Under the pieces are notes generated by a model. That model ran no database searches and had not been told where the DNA came from. It saw only the letters and a list, made by a program, of their open reading frames with translations. A DNA stretch of 64,000 nt from Ailanthus altissimus (taxonomy: Eukaryota; Streptophyta; Magnoliopsida; Sapindales; Simaroubaceae). The position numbers were made by a program, and so were the translations under genes. This document shows, piece by piece, positions 1 to 11,304 of the stretch (the first letter of the stretch is position 1; every line of letters begins with the position of its first letter). The stretch covers positions 15,100,501 through 15,164,500 of the forward strand of contig OX327690.1 in assembly GCA_946807835.1 (NCBI GenBank), in the 5' to 3' direction.

Positions 1-942
1 AGGGGTGGAGTTTAATCTGGGATATTTGTTTGGGTATAACGAGGCTTAATTTTACCACGTGACGAGAATGACACTTATCGAATTCTAAGCATTAGAACTT
101 GACATGTTTCATGATTAAAAAAAAATACTTAAGAAATGGCTTAAGGCATGTGTGACATTTATCTCATTAAATTTGTTACTCATGCTTGATTAATTGCTAA
201 GCAACATGATAACATTTGTTATTCATGCATGCATGCTTAATTGTCAAGCAATATAATAATACTTGTCGCTCATATTTGCTGAATTGTTAAGCACTATGAT
301 AATACTTATCGCATATGCACGCTTAATTATTAAGCAGCATTTAACACTTGTCACTTATGCATATTTAAGGCTAAGAAAAAAAAAGGACTTAACAATGTGA
401 ATAATAGTGATGAGTTGTTAGGTGAAGTGGGTTAAGCAAAAGAAAGAAAACAAATTCAATAGCTACCAAGATACTAGAGCTAAAAACACACCTTAATTTT
501 TGGCTTAAAATTGTTTATAAGACACTCATTTGTGAGCTTATTTCTTGATGATCAAATATATACAACCTGAACACTAAGTCAAAGCATGTCTTCCATACAC
601 TTATTCTATATTTGATTGTATATTACATTTGTTGTAATGTATGTTAGAGGAACATGTATGAAAATATTTTGCTTGAGTTGTACTATACAAAAATTTTGAA
701 TATATTTAGCTTTTTGCTGTGCACTTTAGTTTTAAATTTTGAATTTTACTGTCCACCTTTTAAAATGTTCAAAGAGTAGGAACAATCTATATTATGTGAC
801 TTTTATAACATTATACTTACAGATATATCTTAGAGAAAATATATTTCCACTCATTCCTATGCAAGAAGTGTTATAATGTGACGTTTGGGATGGTACTTAT
901 AAGTTCAAGGCGAGTATATTCTTGCGAGGCACATATCACATA
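1..942. other. AT-rich intergenic DNA left of the first LTR
   Basis: No coding region is supported here. The only structure seen is a degenerate tandem repeat (separate entry). The right limit is the proposed left end of a solo LTR. Confidence 0.5.
173..365. repeat. Degenerate ~52-bp tandem repeat
   Basis: A core resembling GCTTAATTGTTAAGCA recurs at about 184, 235, 288 and 321, each time followed by a variant of ATGATAATACTTGTC. Spacings are 51, 53 and 33 bp, so the last unit is shortened. The core is itself nearly palindromic (GCTTAA...TTAAGC). No function is implied. Confidence 0.6.
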
Positions 943-1227
943 TATTAGAATTTGTACTTATGTGCCATCACATTATGTATAAATATTTGTTTTTAATATA
1001 TATAATTATAATTTTATAATATCGTTAATATTATTATTTATTAAATGGTAAGTTACTTGCTACGTTTCAGACATTACATGATATAAAAGAGTTTAGATCT
1101 ACTCTAAAGAAGTTTAGATCAATGATAAGAATTAGCAACTCTAAGAGTTATAAGTGCTAAGAGTTAGTATCTTATAAGAGTTAGCAAATTCTAAGGAGTT
1201 AGAGTCTTGTCTGAAATGGGACAAAGA

Positions 1228-2916
1228 CCTGAGAATATATTCGTAATGATAAAGTTGTAAAGAGCTATAAATAGTGCTAGAACATATTATTATGCAGTTT
1301 GTTCTTGAACACAATATTCCTAATCTATCTTTACCGATGCGGATCGATCAGTCAAACCCATTTATATAGATCAGTGTAAATTTATATCTGAATTTTCGAG
1401 ATAGTTAGTCTTATAAGACGATAAACTTAGTAGAAGCTCGTATAGACACATTGATATTTAGTAAAGACTGAGTGTAAACAGACTTACGAGGACTTAAGCA
1501 GGTCTTTTCAAGTTAAGTAGTATTTTCGTGGTCTTTGGACCTAAGCACCTGAGAATATATTAGTAATAATAAAGTTGTAAAGAGTTATAAATAGTGCTAA
1601 AAAATGTTATTATGCAGTATGTTCTTGAACACAATATTCCTGATCTATCTTTACCGATACGAGTCTATCAGTGAAACCCATTTGTATAGGTCAGTGTATA
1701 TTTATATTTAAATTGTCAAGATAGTTAGTCTTATTATACTATAAACTTAGTGGAAGCTCGTATATACACATTGATATTTAATAAAGACTGAGTACTAAAT
1801 AGACTTATAAGGACCTCCAATAGACATCCCATAAAGCCGTCAATAGCAAGTCTTTTAGAGTTGAGTATTATTTTCGTGGTCTTTGGACCTAAGCACCTAA
1901 GAATATATTAGTAATGATAAAGTTACAAAGAGTTATAAATAGTGTTAGAAAATGTTATTATGTAGTATGTTCTTGAACATAATGTTTCTGATTTATCTTT
2001 ACTAATACAAGTCTATCAGTGAAACCCATTTATATAGATCAGTGTATATTTATATTTGAATTTTTGAGATAGTTAGACTTATTAGACTATAAACTTAGTG
2101 GAATCTCGTATAGACACATTGATATTTAGTAAAGACTGAGTACTGAACAGACTTACGAGAACCTCTAATAGACATCCCATAAAGTCGTCAATAACAAGTC
2201 TTTTCGAGTTGAGTAGTATTTTCGTGGTCTTTAGATCTAAGCACCTGAGAATATATTAGTAATGATAAAGTTGCAAAGAGTTATAAATAGTGCTAAAAAA
2301 TGTTATTATGCAGTATATTCTTGAACACAATATTCCTGATTTATCTTTACTGATATAGGTCTATCAGTGAAACCTATTTATATAGATCAGTTTATATTTA
2401 TATCTAGATTGTCGAGATAGTTAGTCTTATTAGACTATAAACTTAATGGAAGCTCGTATAGACACATTGATATTTAGTAAAGATTGAGTACTGAACAGAC
2501 TTACAAAGACCTCCAATAGACATCCAATAAAGCCGTCAATAACAGGTCTTTTAGAGTTGAGTAGTATTTTCATGGTCTTTTGACCTAAGCACCTGAGAAT
2601 ATATTAGTAATGATAAAGTTGTAAAGAGTTATAAATAATGCTAGAAAATGTTATTATGCAGTATGTTCTTGAACACAATGTTCCTGATCTATCTTTACCG
2701 ATACAAGTCTATCAGTGAAACCCATTTATATAGATCAATGTATATTTATATCTGAATTGTCGAGATAGTTAGTCTTATTATACTATAAATTTAGTGAAAG
2801 CTCGTATAGACACATTGATATTTAGTAACGACTGAGTACTGAACAGACTTATGAAGACCTCTAATAAACATCCCATAAAGTCATCAATAGCAGGTCTTCT
2901 CGAGTTGAGTAGTGTT
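1228..2916 (+). repeat. Five-copy ~348-bp tandem array inside LTR1 that includes the LTR promoter
   Basis: Units begin with CCTGAGAATATATT-like sequence at 1228, 1548, 1896, 2244 and 2592. The spacing is 320 bp once and then exactly 348 bp three times. Each unit carries a TATAAATA box (1266, 1586, 1934, 2282, 2630), then GTTCTTGAACACAAT, then a TAAAGACTGAGTACTGAACAG-like block, and ends with GTGGTCTTTGGACCTAAGCA. The fifth unit is split by LTR2 and resumes at 4997. In single-copy relatives this segment sits at the presumed U3/R promoter. The first unit is short by about 28 bp. Confidence 0.85.
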
Positions 2917-4991
2917 TTTAGGGTTGATGCTTACGTGTCATCTCTAAGTGTACATATACTTGTGTATTTATACAAGTGTACATTCCCATTAAATCACTAA
3001 TATCCAATTATATGGTATTATGCAATGTAAAATTATAGACATTGTATGATTTGAAGGAGTTTAGATCAAATCTAAAGAAGTTTAGATAAGAGCTCATAGT
3101 TAGCCATGCTGAAAGATATAAATGCTAAACGTTAGCACAAATAAGTGTTAGCTGGTTATAATACTCATTGAAGATCCAAGAGTTAGAACCTTATTTGTAA
3201 TAGAACATAGACCTGGGAATATACTAGTAACTGCATAGTTGCAAGAGTTGCAATTGGGTGCTAAAAAATGCTAGTTACGTAAATATGTTCTTGAATAATT
3301 ATCCATGATCTATTTCTACCGATGCGGGTCTGTCGGTGGATACCTTTATATATAGATAAGCATATGTCCTACCTATAGGGTATAGATGGTCGTTCCTAAC
3401 CGACTATGAGTTTGGAGCTCGCATTGACATATGGGTATTCAGTTAGGACTAGATATGGGATAGACTCATGAGGGCCTCCGATAGACACCCTATGTAAGTC
3501 GTCAATAGAGGGTCCTCTCGAGTTGAGTAGTATACGTAGTCCTTTGACTTGAGTGCCACGGTGGGCTTGTAAGTAATCCACCATAATTTGGTTCCACGCA
3601 TGTCGCAGACTTTTCATGGTGTGACCATTGGGTGTCGCTGCGTATAGTTCGATGCTTATAGAGTCCGGTGTATACAGATATAGGATCGTTAGCTCATATA
3701 GGGAGTTAGATATCCAGATGCTTCGAGACTGTATCTCAAAAACTCTTGCGGCCACAAGTATTAATCCTGGGAAAGAGTTCCGTTAGGGTGGAACAATATG
3801 GCAAATGAGTTTACACATATTGTTCATGGAAATAAGACATGGATGAGCACAAAGGGATTTGACGGTGATGATCTATATTCCTGCACATCCAGGATATCAT
3901 GACGGAAGAACTATAAGTATGCATTATAACCTCAACTTGTATGGTTCAACGCGCTGATTTATATATTCGTGACGTATGCGTGGGGCATTGTTCACGGATT
4001 CATAGACTAATTCCATTTGACAAATCAGGCATGGACCTAGGGAGTCCCACAATATAGAGTGTACTCGTTGTGCACTGGGACAGTGTGCCGAATTAAAGTG
4101 TTTAATCCAGTAATATTCAGCATGACCACGGGAATACGTACGTGTCTGTATTTAAGTGTTAAATATAATAATTAGTTAATAATTATTATTTGCTAATTGT
4201 ATAATGACATGTAGTGTATTGTGGGCCATCGGTTGAGTTTATCCAAGTGTGAGATTTGGTGAGACCCACTAGAGGGTAAACTTGATAACTATTCATGAGA
4301 GGCAAAATGGTCATTTCATTATATAATATTATAAATATAATATTATATAATATAATGAGAGATTAATGATTATTTATATTATATAATATAATTATATTAT
4401 TATTATTATTATATAATATATTATATAAATATTTTATATATATACATATAAAGAGAGAGAGAGAGATTGAAAGTGAAGTGTGTGTGCCCTTGAGAAAGAA
4501 GAAAGAAATGGAGAAGAGAAGAAGAAGAAGAAATGGCTGAGAATAAGAAAAAAAAATGAGGAAAAAATGAAATTGTTTTATTTTTCTTTATGGTTCTAAT
4601 TGAAGCAATGATGGATTACTTCAAATTCTCCATTTCTTATCATTTTAGAGAAAATAATAAAAACACACACCCGACCATTTTGGGGTTTAAGAGTTAAACC
4701 CAGTGTTGGCATATAGGGCTGCTGTTCTAGCTCACCAAGCCCACCGTGTTGGTAACTAGAACTGTCTACGAGTTGGTCTCCATATGGACTCCAAGGAAAT
4801 ACGTGTATAACGTTACACGTTAATGTGAGTTCTCAAGCCTTTTAATATATATTAATGTGATAAATATATTTATTTATTGTATTTATTATTTAATTTAATG
4901 CTTCCATCGCGTATAATATGTATATGATATGTATTTTAGGCAATAGACACAATTGCACATGTATACTCCTAGATATATTAGATCCCCGACA
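2917..4991 (+). mobile_element. Solo LTR of the same copia family (LTR2), inserted into LTR1
   Basis: It starts at TTTAGGGTTGATGCTTACG, matching the family LTR start with changes, and ends CCCCGACA. It is flanked by GTGTT (2912-2916) and GTATT (4992-4996), a 5-bp target duplication with one change. LTR1 reads across the site as GAGTTGAGTAGTATTTTC. Its length, 2075 bp, is close to the 2254-bp family LTR, and it holds only one copy of the segment that is repeated five times in LTR1. There is no internal region, so it is a solo LTR. A GA-rich stretch (about 4450-4535) and AT-rich palindromic runs (about 4320-4440) lie inside it. Confidence 0.75.
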
Positions 4992-6419
4992 GTATTTTCT
5001 TGGTCTTTTGACCTAAGCACAGCAGTAAGCTTATGAGTGATCTACTATACTTTGTCTTCACGTATGTCAAAGACCTTTCATGGTTTGATAGCTGAGTGTC
5101 GCTGCGTATAGTCTGATGCTTATGGAGTCTAGTGCGTGTAGATATTAGATCCATCAATTTTTATGGGTAAGTTGTATATCCAGATGCTTTAAGATTATTT
5201 TTTAGAAAGTCTTATGGCTATAAATGATAAATCAAGAAATGAGTTTTCTGTAGAATAAATAATATCATAAAAGTGTTTGTCGATATCGTTTATAGAAATA
5301 TGAATTTGAAGATAAGTTCATGGGTGAACAAATAGGGATTTGACGGTGATGATTTATATCTTTGCTATTTCATGATATTGGTGATGGAATGATTATATGT
5401 ATATGTTATGATTTCACCTTATATGGTCTAACGCACCACTTGTAATATTCGTAATGTGTGTGTAAGACATCTTTCACGGAGGTATAAAAGAGTTACATAT
5501 GACAAATCGAGTATGGATCTAGGGAGTCTCATAATATAAAGTGTATTTGTTGCGTACTAAAGTAGCAGACTAGATTGAATAATTCGATCCAAAAGTTTTT
5601 AACAAATCAGATGTTTGTTTTAAGATCTCTTAAGATAAGCATTTGTCAAAAATTAAGTATTAAGTACATAATTTAATTAGTTGAAAAATTTTGTTGACTA
5701 ATAGAGTGATGATAAGTGGCAAAATCTCAATCATGGATTGTTTGACTTTGACTTAACAAAAATGACCTTACTTGTAAGACAAGTAAGATTAATTATTAAT
5801 TCAGAATTGTTTGAATTAATATAATAATAATTATTAAGTCAATAACAAGAAAGCAATAAGGGATGGCTATGGAATGCTTGGTAGGACCCTTTTGGTTGAC
5901 AAACAATTAAAATGAAAATACTTATATAATGAAAGATATGTTTTCATTTGGCCTTGATCTTTTGGTTCAACGTTATTGAAAGAAAGAAAGAGAGTTTGGG
6001 CTTTCAAGTGTCGAAGTTCAAGAGCTCTTCTTTTGGAAGGTAAGTCAAGTTGTGTAAAAACTAGAGAATTAGTTGTTTTATTTTGCAAGAGTTGCAAGTT
6101 CATAAAACACCAATTCTATTTCTCTTTGAAACAAAATCCAAGGTTAAAGGGTTAATCAAGATTAGTGTTTAAAAGTTAAAAACTTGTTGTTAGAAAATTA
6201 GAGCTGTCATTTTAGAGATCTAAGCCCATCCAAGTTAAATTTTAGAATTGTCAACAAGTGTACTTTAAAGTGGACTCCAATTTTGAAGAAGATTATTCTA
6301 AAAGCTTCAAAGGTAATTTTCAATCTCATTAGTGTAATGAAACTTAAATTTCAGTATGTGTTTGTCAAATTAAGAAATTGAATTTCAATTTTCGCTACAT
6401 TATATATGTGTGTGACATA

Positions 6420-8693
6420 TATATCTATATATATATTGTTGTTTAATGAACACTTTTCACATGCATGTATCCATGGAATAGCACACTTTACATATGCCCT
6501 TGAAGGACTTACTTAAGTGAGAGACATTATGAGGCTCCAATAGTAAAAATTAGATTCATCTCTAAAACTCTTATGAGAAGCAAAATGCAAGCACATAGAC
6601 ATTAATAATGCTCACTCGCAAAACTAAGTCTTTATCGTTATTATGTATGTAGTAGTAAAAATTTGGTTAAAGGAATTAAGTCAAAGATATAGGTCGCTCA
6701 GATTTCTCCAATGGATGTTATTTACGCTAAATATAGGTTCAAGCTTGAAAGGCGTACATATCAATTGCATAACAGATTATTGCAATGTATAATTTGTATA
6801 TAACTTAATAAATATAAAGTATTTTCAAACCTTTGTGGAGGATAATTAGAGTTAAAAAATTTTAAAACCTTATATTTAATTAGATTAATTAAGGAATAAC
6901 AAAATTTAATGCATATAATAAATTCTTTGAGTTACAAAATTTAAACTTAATGAATTAATTCTAATAAGAGTTACAAATTTTAAACATAAACTAACATTAA
7001 TATTGGAGTTATAAAATATTTAAAATTATAATAATACTAAATTAATATTGGTATCAATATCTTAAATCATACTACTACTATATAAATGGGTCATTTTTTA
7101 CTCTAAATAAATTCATACATGCTAAGTTTATACTTTAAAATTTTACATGCGCTATTTTTTCGTAACTTTAACATTATAAGATTTGGTATTTTCTTCTAGT
7201 AATTGTCCTCATCAAAGAGAATATCTGAAAACATTTGAATTATATGTTAAAGTTGAAGAGAGTTGCACTTGCTGTAGCACAGCGCTACACGCGTGTCTTT
7301 TCATTGCACATGTTAGATTTTATTCTATATTTTTGTTTTTGTTATATTTATATTAGTTTTATTATTTTATTTATATAATTAAATTTTATTTATTACATAA
7401 TTTTATTATATGTTTAAAATATAAAATAAAATATTTACACGTGACTTACAACAACTCCTTCACTTTTCCTCCATGTACAGCACAGCAAATATTCTAGTAA
7501 AAGCTAAGGTCAAAGATTATAGGTAAAATGGTCAATCAAAATATTGTGCGCGGCTTCTTTTTCCACTCTTGGTAAGATGCCTCGAATGATGAGATAGTCC
7601 AATTTCTTTCTTTTTCTTTTTATATCGCATAATTACTCCGTTTACAAGAAAAATAGTGAAACTTTCCTAGGTTTGATTGCTAGTTTGTAAATATTTTCTA
7701 TTGCTTTATCACACTGCTGAGTTCCGATACTCTATATAGTTAGTGATCTCATACTATTTGTTTGCTGATACATGATATGATTCTCAATCTCTGCCTTTTT
7801 TTACTAAACCCATAAACTGAACTGATCAACGCAATGCAATCCATCATTTGACTGGTTTGTGATCAGGGGTCTGAAACTCATCATGAGCAAGAGATGCTCT
7901 ATAAAGCATGAGCCTCAATGCTCCTTCGTTTGACTTGGCTAAAAGATTTCGAACTTTGCATGTTGTTTCAAACTCCCCCTGTTCTTTTTTTGTTTTAATA
8001 GAGCTTAGATGTTAACATGGGATTCAATATTTTATGACATGACCAAATCAACTGGTATCTTCTCCGTCTCTCTGTGTGGCTAATTTTAAAGAGTTGGCTT
8101 TTATATCTTACGATTAATGCTGCTCCAATTGTGCCTAGGTGGGTGCTGAAACTCGCCTGATTCTTCACCAAGGGCCCAGACGATCAACTGCCATGATAAT
8201 TGATAACAGCACATGAACAAAAAAGGTTTCAGCATGAATGATACACCTTTAGAATAAAAGCACTTTATGTATTTTTACTTGTTTTTAATTTCTTTAATTT
8301 ACGTAGCTATGAAATTGACGAGAATCTCTCTCTCTCTCTCTTGTGCGGCGGTTCAAATCTCTCAATGGCTGCTCGAACGGTTAGCGCGAAGTTTGTTCTT
8401 ACAAATTTTGGGTTTGAGTTTTTATAGGCCTAATTTGGAGTATTTTTCTTCAATATAAGCACCAAATGCTTCCCCTCACATCAAAATTTGTGTACTCATG
8501 ATTTAGGTTAGTGATTCAATTTTGATAGGAATTAAGATAATTTTATTTCTTTCTATTATTAGGAAGTTGTTATTGACAATAATTTAATAAATTTTTGAAC
8601 TGTAATATTGAGATTTGAAATTTGTAATATAATATTTTTAATAAAAAAAACATTTCTCTTCAATATGATAATAAATATCTCTTTCTGTAAGAG
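6420..8693. other. AT-rich intergenic DNA with a more complex island
   Basis: No gene is supported. A short perfect palindrome pair TGTAGC / GCTACA lies near 7273-7289. From about 7500 to 8460 base composition becomes less AT-rich, with a CT-repeat leader-like stretch at 8325-8341, but I see no long reading frame or recognisable RNA. Confidence 0.4.
8365..8427 (+). CDS. Possible orphan first exon or short ORF, 20 codons
   Basis: An ATG follows a CT-rich, leader-like stretch and opens a frame that begins MAARTVSAKFVLTNF and stops at 8425-8427. The composition (Ala, Arg, Thr, Ser, no acid near the start) resembles the first residues of an organelle-targeting peptide. There is no clear donor site and no continuation, so this may be a gene fragment or chance. 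I do not recognise a gene. Confidence 0.15.
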   Translation: MAARTVSAKFVLTNFGFEFL

Positions 8694-8702
8694 TTGGTAT
8701 TT

Positions 8703-9625
8703 GGGAAGTTATAAATTGCTATCATTTTATTTTAAGCATTATCCACTTATTTTTATGATATTTTAAATTACTCAAAAAAAATTTTACTATTACAAAAATT
8801 ATATTTAATGATAACTATTTATTGTATTTTTATTAATATACCCTTACATTACTATTTTTATAAATTATTAATGTAATTTTTTTAAAAAATAATAAAAATC
8901 ATAACATATTTAAATTATCATAGAAGGATGAATGTTTTGGTTATTTTATTTTTATTTGTTCTTTTATTTTGTATATTATATTTTTACTAATATTAATATT
9001 TTTTAATGCATTAATATTTTATGCTCATTGAAAAGAATAAATATCTTATAATTTCTTTTTAGAAAATAATTACTTAAAAAGTAATGAAAATATGAAACCA
9101 TAATATATTTATTCTTTCTAAAAAATTATTAAATACTAATTTATTTAAAACTTAGTTTTTTTAAATAATAAATTTTATGAATGAATTTTTTTAATTACAA
9201 TAGTATTAAATACTTTTTGAAAAGGAATAAATATATTATAATTTTATTTTTTAAATGTGTTTTAAAAAAATTAAAAAAGACTATAAAATATCTATTCTTT
9301 CTAATAAGTATTAAATGCTAATGCATTCAAAAATATTAATATTAATAAAAATATAATATAGAAAACAAAAGAAAAATATAAAAATAAAATAATTAAAATA
9401 TTCATCCTTCATATAAATATGTTATGATTTTTATTATTTTAATATTATTTTTTAAAAAAAATATTACATTAATAATTTATAAAAAATAGTAATATGAGAG
9501 TACATTAGTAAAAATACAATAAATAGAATCTTTGTAATAGTTGAATTTTGTTTTTAATAATTTAAAATATCAAAAAAGTAAGTAGATAATACTTAAAACA
9601 TAATAGGGGCAATTTATAGTTTCCC
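8703..9625. mobile_element. Mutator-type foldback MITE with 9-bp target duplication
   Basis: The 923-bp element has very long inverted arms. It begins GGGAAGTTATAAATTG and its reverse complement begins GGGAAACTATAAATTG. The match continues inward for about 400 bp per arm, for example TTTTAAGCATTATCCACTT against the right-arm complement TTTTAAGTATTATCTACTT. It is flanked by TTGGTATTT (8694-8702) and TTGATATTT (9626-9634), a 9-bp duplication with one change, which is the length used by Mutator-like elements. It has no coding capacity. Confidence 0.8.
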
Positions 9626-9634
9626 TTGATATTT

Positions 9635-11132
9635 CTGCTAAATATAACAGACTTTATTCAAATTGGTCTTCAAACACTCATTTTTATTTTTTATTTTTTA
9701 AAAAAATCTCAGCTGTTGAAGGCAAAAAAAATTCTATAGACAGCGTTAAGTATATAAGGAATGCCATAGCATGTCCAATTAGGAGTTAGATCTCACTTCG
9801 TTTTTTTTTTTCTCAGTTGGTTAAATCCCTCTTTAAGAATGTTAGTTCTTAAATTAAAAGGAAAAAAGTTATGAAATAGACCATAACTTTACATATGAAG
9901 TTTAATTTAAAATTTTGATAAATTTTCACAAAAACATGTATTATAATAGTATATAATATAATTTCACGAAATGAGAATGTAAATAAAACTACTTTACCTG
10001 TAAAGCCCACAAAAGTTTTTAACTATTTGAATATCGAGTAATACTATTCTTTTTAAATTATAACTTAAATTTTATATTTTAAATTAAAGTATCAAATAAT
10101 TATTATAAATTTTATATCACAAATTAAAATATTAAATAATTATTAAGTGATAAAATAACATAAATTTAAAATTAATTACTATACTATTTCATCATGACAT
10201 ATCATTTAGTGAAATAATATTTAAGATGTCTAGAATATTTTTATTTTCACATTTTATCTTTTTTTTATCATTTTACTTTTTACCACTTTGATAAACAGAA
10301 AGAAACATGAATGAAGCTCTCAAGAGAGCCCTTTTTCTTTCACAAGCTCTTGCTATGGCTACTGAAAGTTTATAGTAAGCACTTTCTAAATGCCATTTCA
10401 CTTTGTGCATGATCAATTTTCTGATCACCCATTATAGTTGATTTTAATGGTGAAAAATCTGTTTCTACATTAAACAATTTGTTATCATGATAAACAATTT
10501 AATTAAAAGTTACAACATCCCAACACTTACGAAACAGAATTTCATTCATACGAGAACATTTACAAGAACTGTCTGTGAGAATAATTCATAATCATTGGAG
10601 AGTAATTTTCTTTCAGTAACTGCCAGATGGAGAAAATATACATTATGGGAAATATGGCTACATTAGAAAACTAAATAACTGCTGAATATTTTAGCTAACT
10701 GTGGTTCACTGTAAATCAAATAATGACATTACTCAACTTATAGACTATACACCTACAATGAACAGTGTAAAAGGGAAAGGAAAAGCCTATCAAAATGTGA
10801 AGGAAACAGCTATCTTGGGGTTTAAAGAGCAACCTCAGCAGTAAAATAAAAAGTATGAGATAACCTTATGCCACAAAAAACCAAGCTCTCTGACTTGCTC
10901 CGCAATTGTCATCAAAATGCAACTTCTGGCATTCGTCGCAACTTTCGTTCGTATGGGAATGAGAACAGAAGTAGAAGTTGCAAATAAGAGCATTTCTGCC
11001 TCAACTCTGCAAAATATGTTTAAGTTGTTTTGACAAGGTAATGATTTTGTCTGGAATAATACCCACCCAATACTGGTCAAGTAACAAAAGATGAAGGAGC
11101 AGGGACCCCAAAGAAACCATGCAAAGTCCCAT
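9635..11132. other. Region downstream of the WAP-like gene
   Basis: No independent gene is supported. The part nearest 11132 may hold transcribed 3'-untranslated sequence of the minus-strand gene. The rest (about 9635-10300) is AT-rich with no structure I can name. I could not place a poly(A) signal with confidence. Confidence 0.35.
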
Positions 11133-11288
11133 CTGTTTCATAAAAAGCCGACAATAAAGAAATTAAGAAGAATCCTTACCAAATAAAAAAAGAAAGCATA
11201 GATGCCAAATTTCTAGTCTGTCCAAACATCTAGTGGCACCCCTTAGAGTGAGGTTATGCAAGAGAAGACTGATTATTGCAAACATTAC
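11133..11288 (-). other. Possible intron in the 3'-untranslated region of the WAP-like gene
   Basis: On the minus strand, 17 bases past the stop codon, AAAAG|GTAATG forms a good donor (GT at 11288-11287), and TTTATGAAACAG (AG at 11134-11133) a good acceptor. This rests only on site quality. Confidence 0.3.
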
Positions 11289-11304
11289 CTTTTCAAAGGG
11301 CGGA

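Larger units (their letters stand above)
943..6414 (+). mobile_element. Solo LTR of a Ty1/copia family (LTR1), interrupted by a second LTR
   Basis: Along its length this matches the reverse complement of the LTRs of the full-length copia at 37075-46950. Landmarks are the start resembling TGTTGGGATTTGTGCTTACG, the AGTTTAGATC motifs, the TATAAATA box, and the GAGTTGAGTAGTATTTTCGTGG block. No gag-pol follows, so it is a solo LTR. It is split by LTR2 (2917-4991). Candidate target-site duplications ACATA lie at 938-942 and 6415-6419; the right end reads TG rather than the usual CA, so that end is less certain. Without LTR2 it is about 3.4 kb, longer than the 2.25-kb relatives because of a five-copy internal array. 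Confidence 0.65.

Noticed and set aside
1228..2916. CRISPR array reading of the regular repeats
   Set aside because: Units of 348 bp with no short-repeat/unique-spacer pattern, and the setting is a plant LTR.
7860..7910. Box C/D snoRNA-like motifs (ATGATGA and CTGA on the minus strand)
   Set aside because: The boxes are only about 15 bases apart, with no terminal stem.
8340..8380. tRNA-like T-arm (GCGGTTCAAATC)
   Set aside because: No matching acceptor, D-arm or anticodon stem can be drawn around it.
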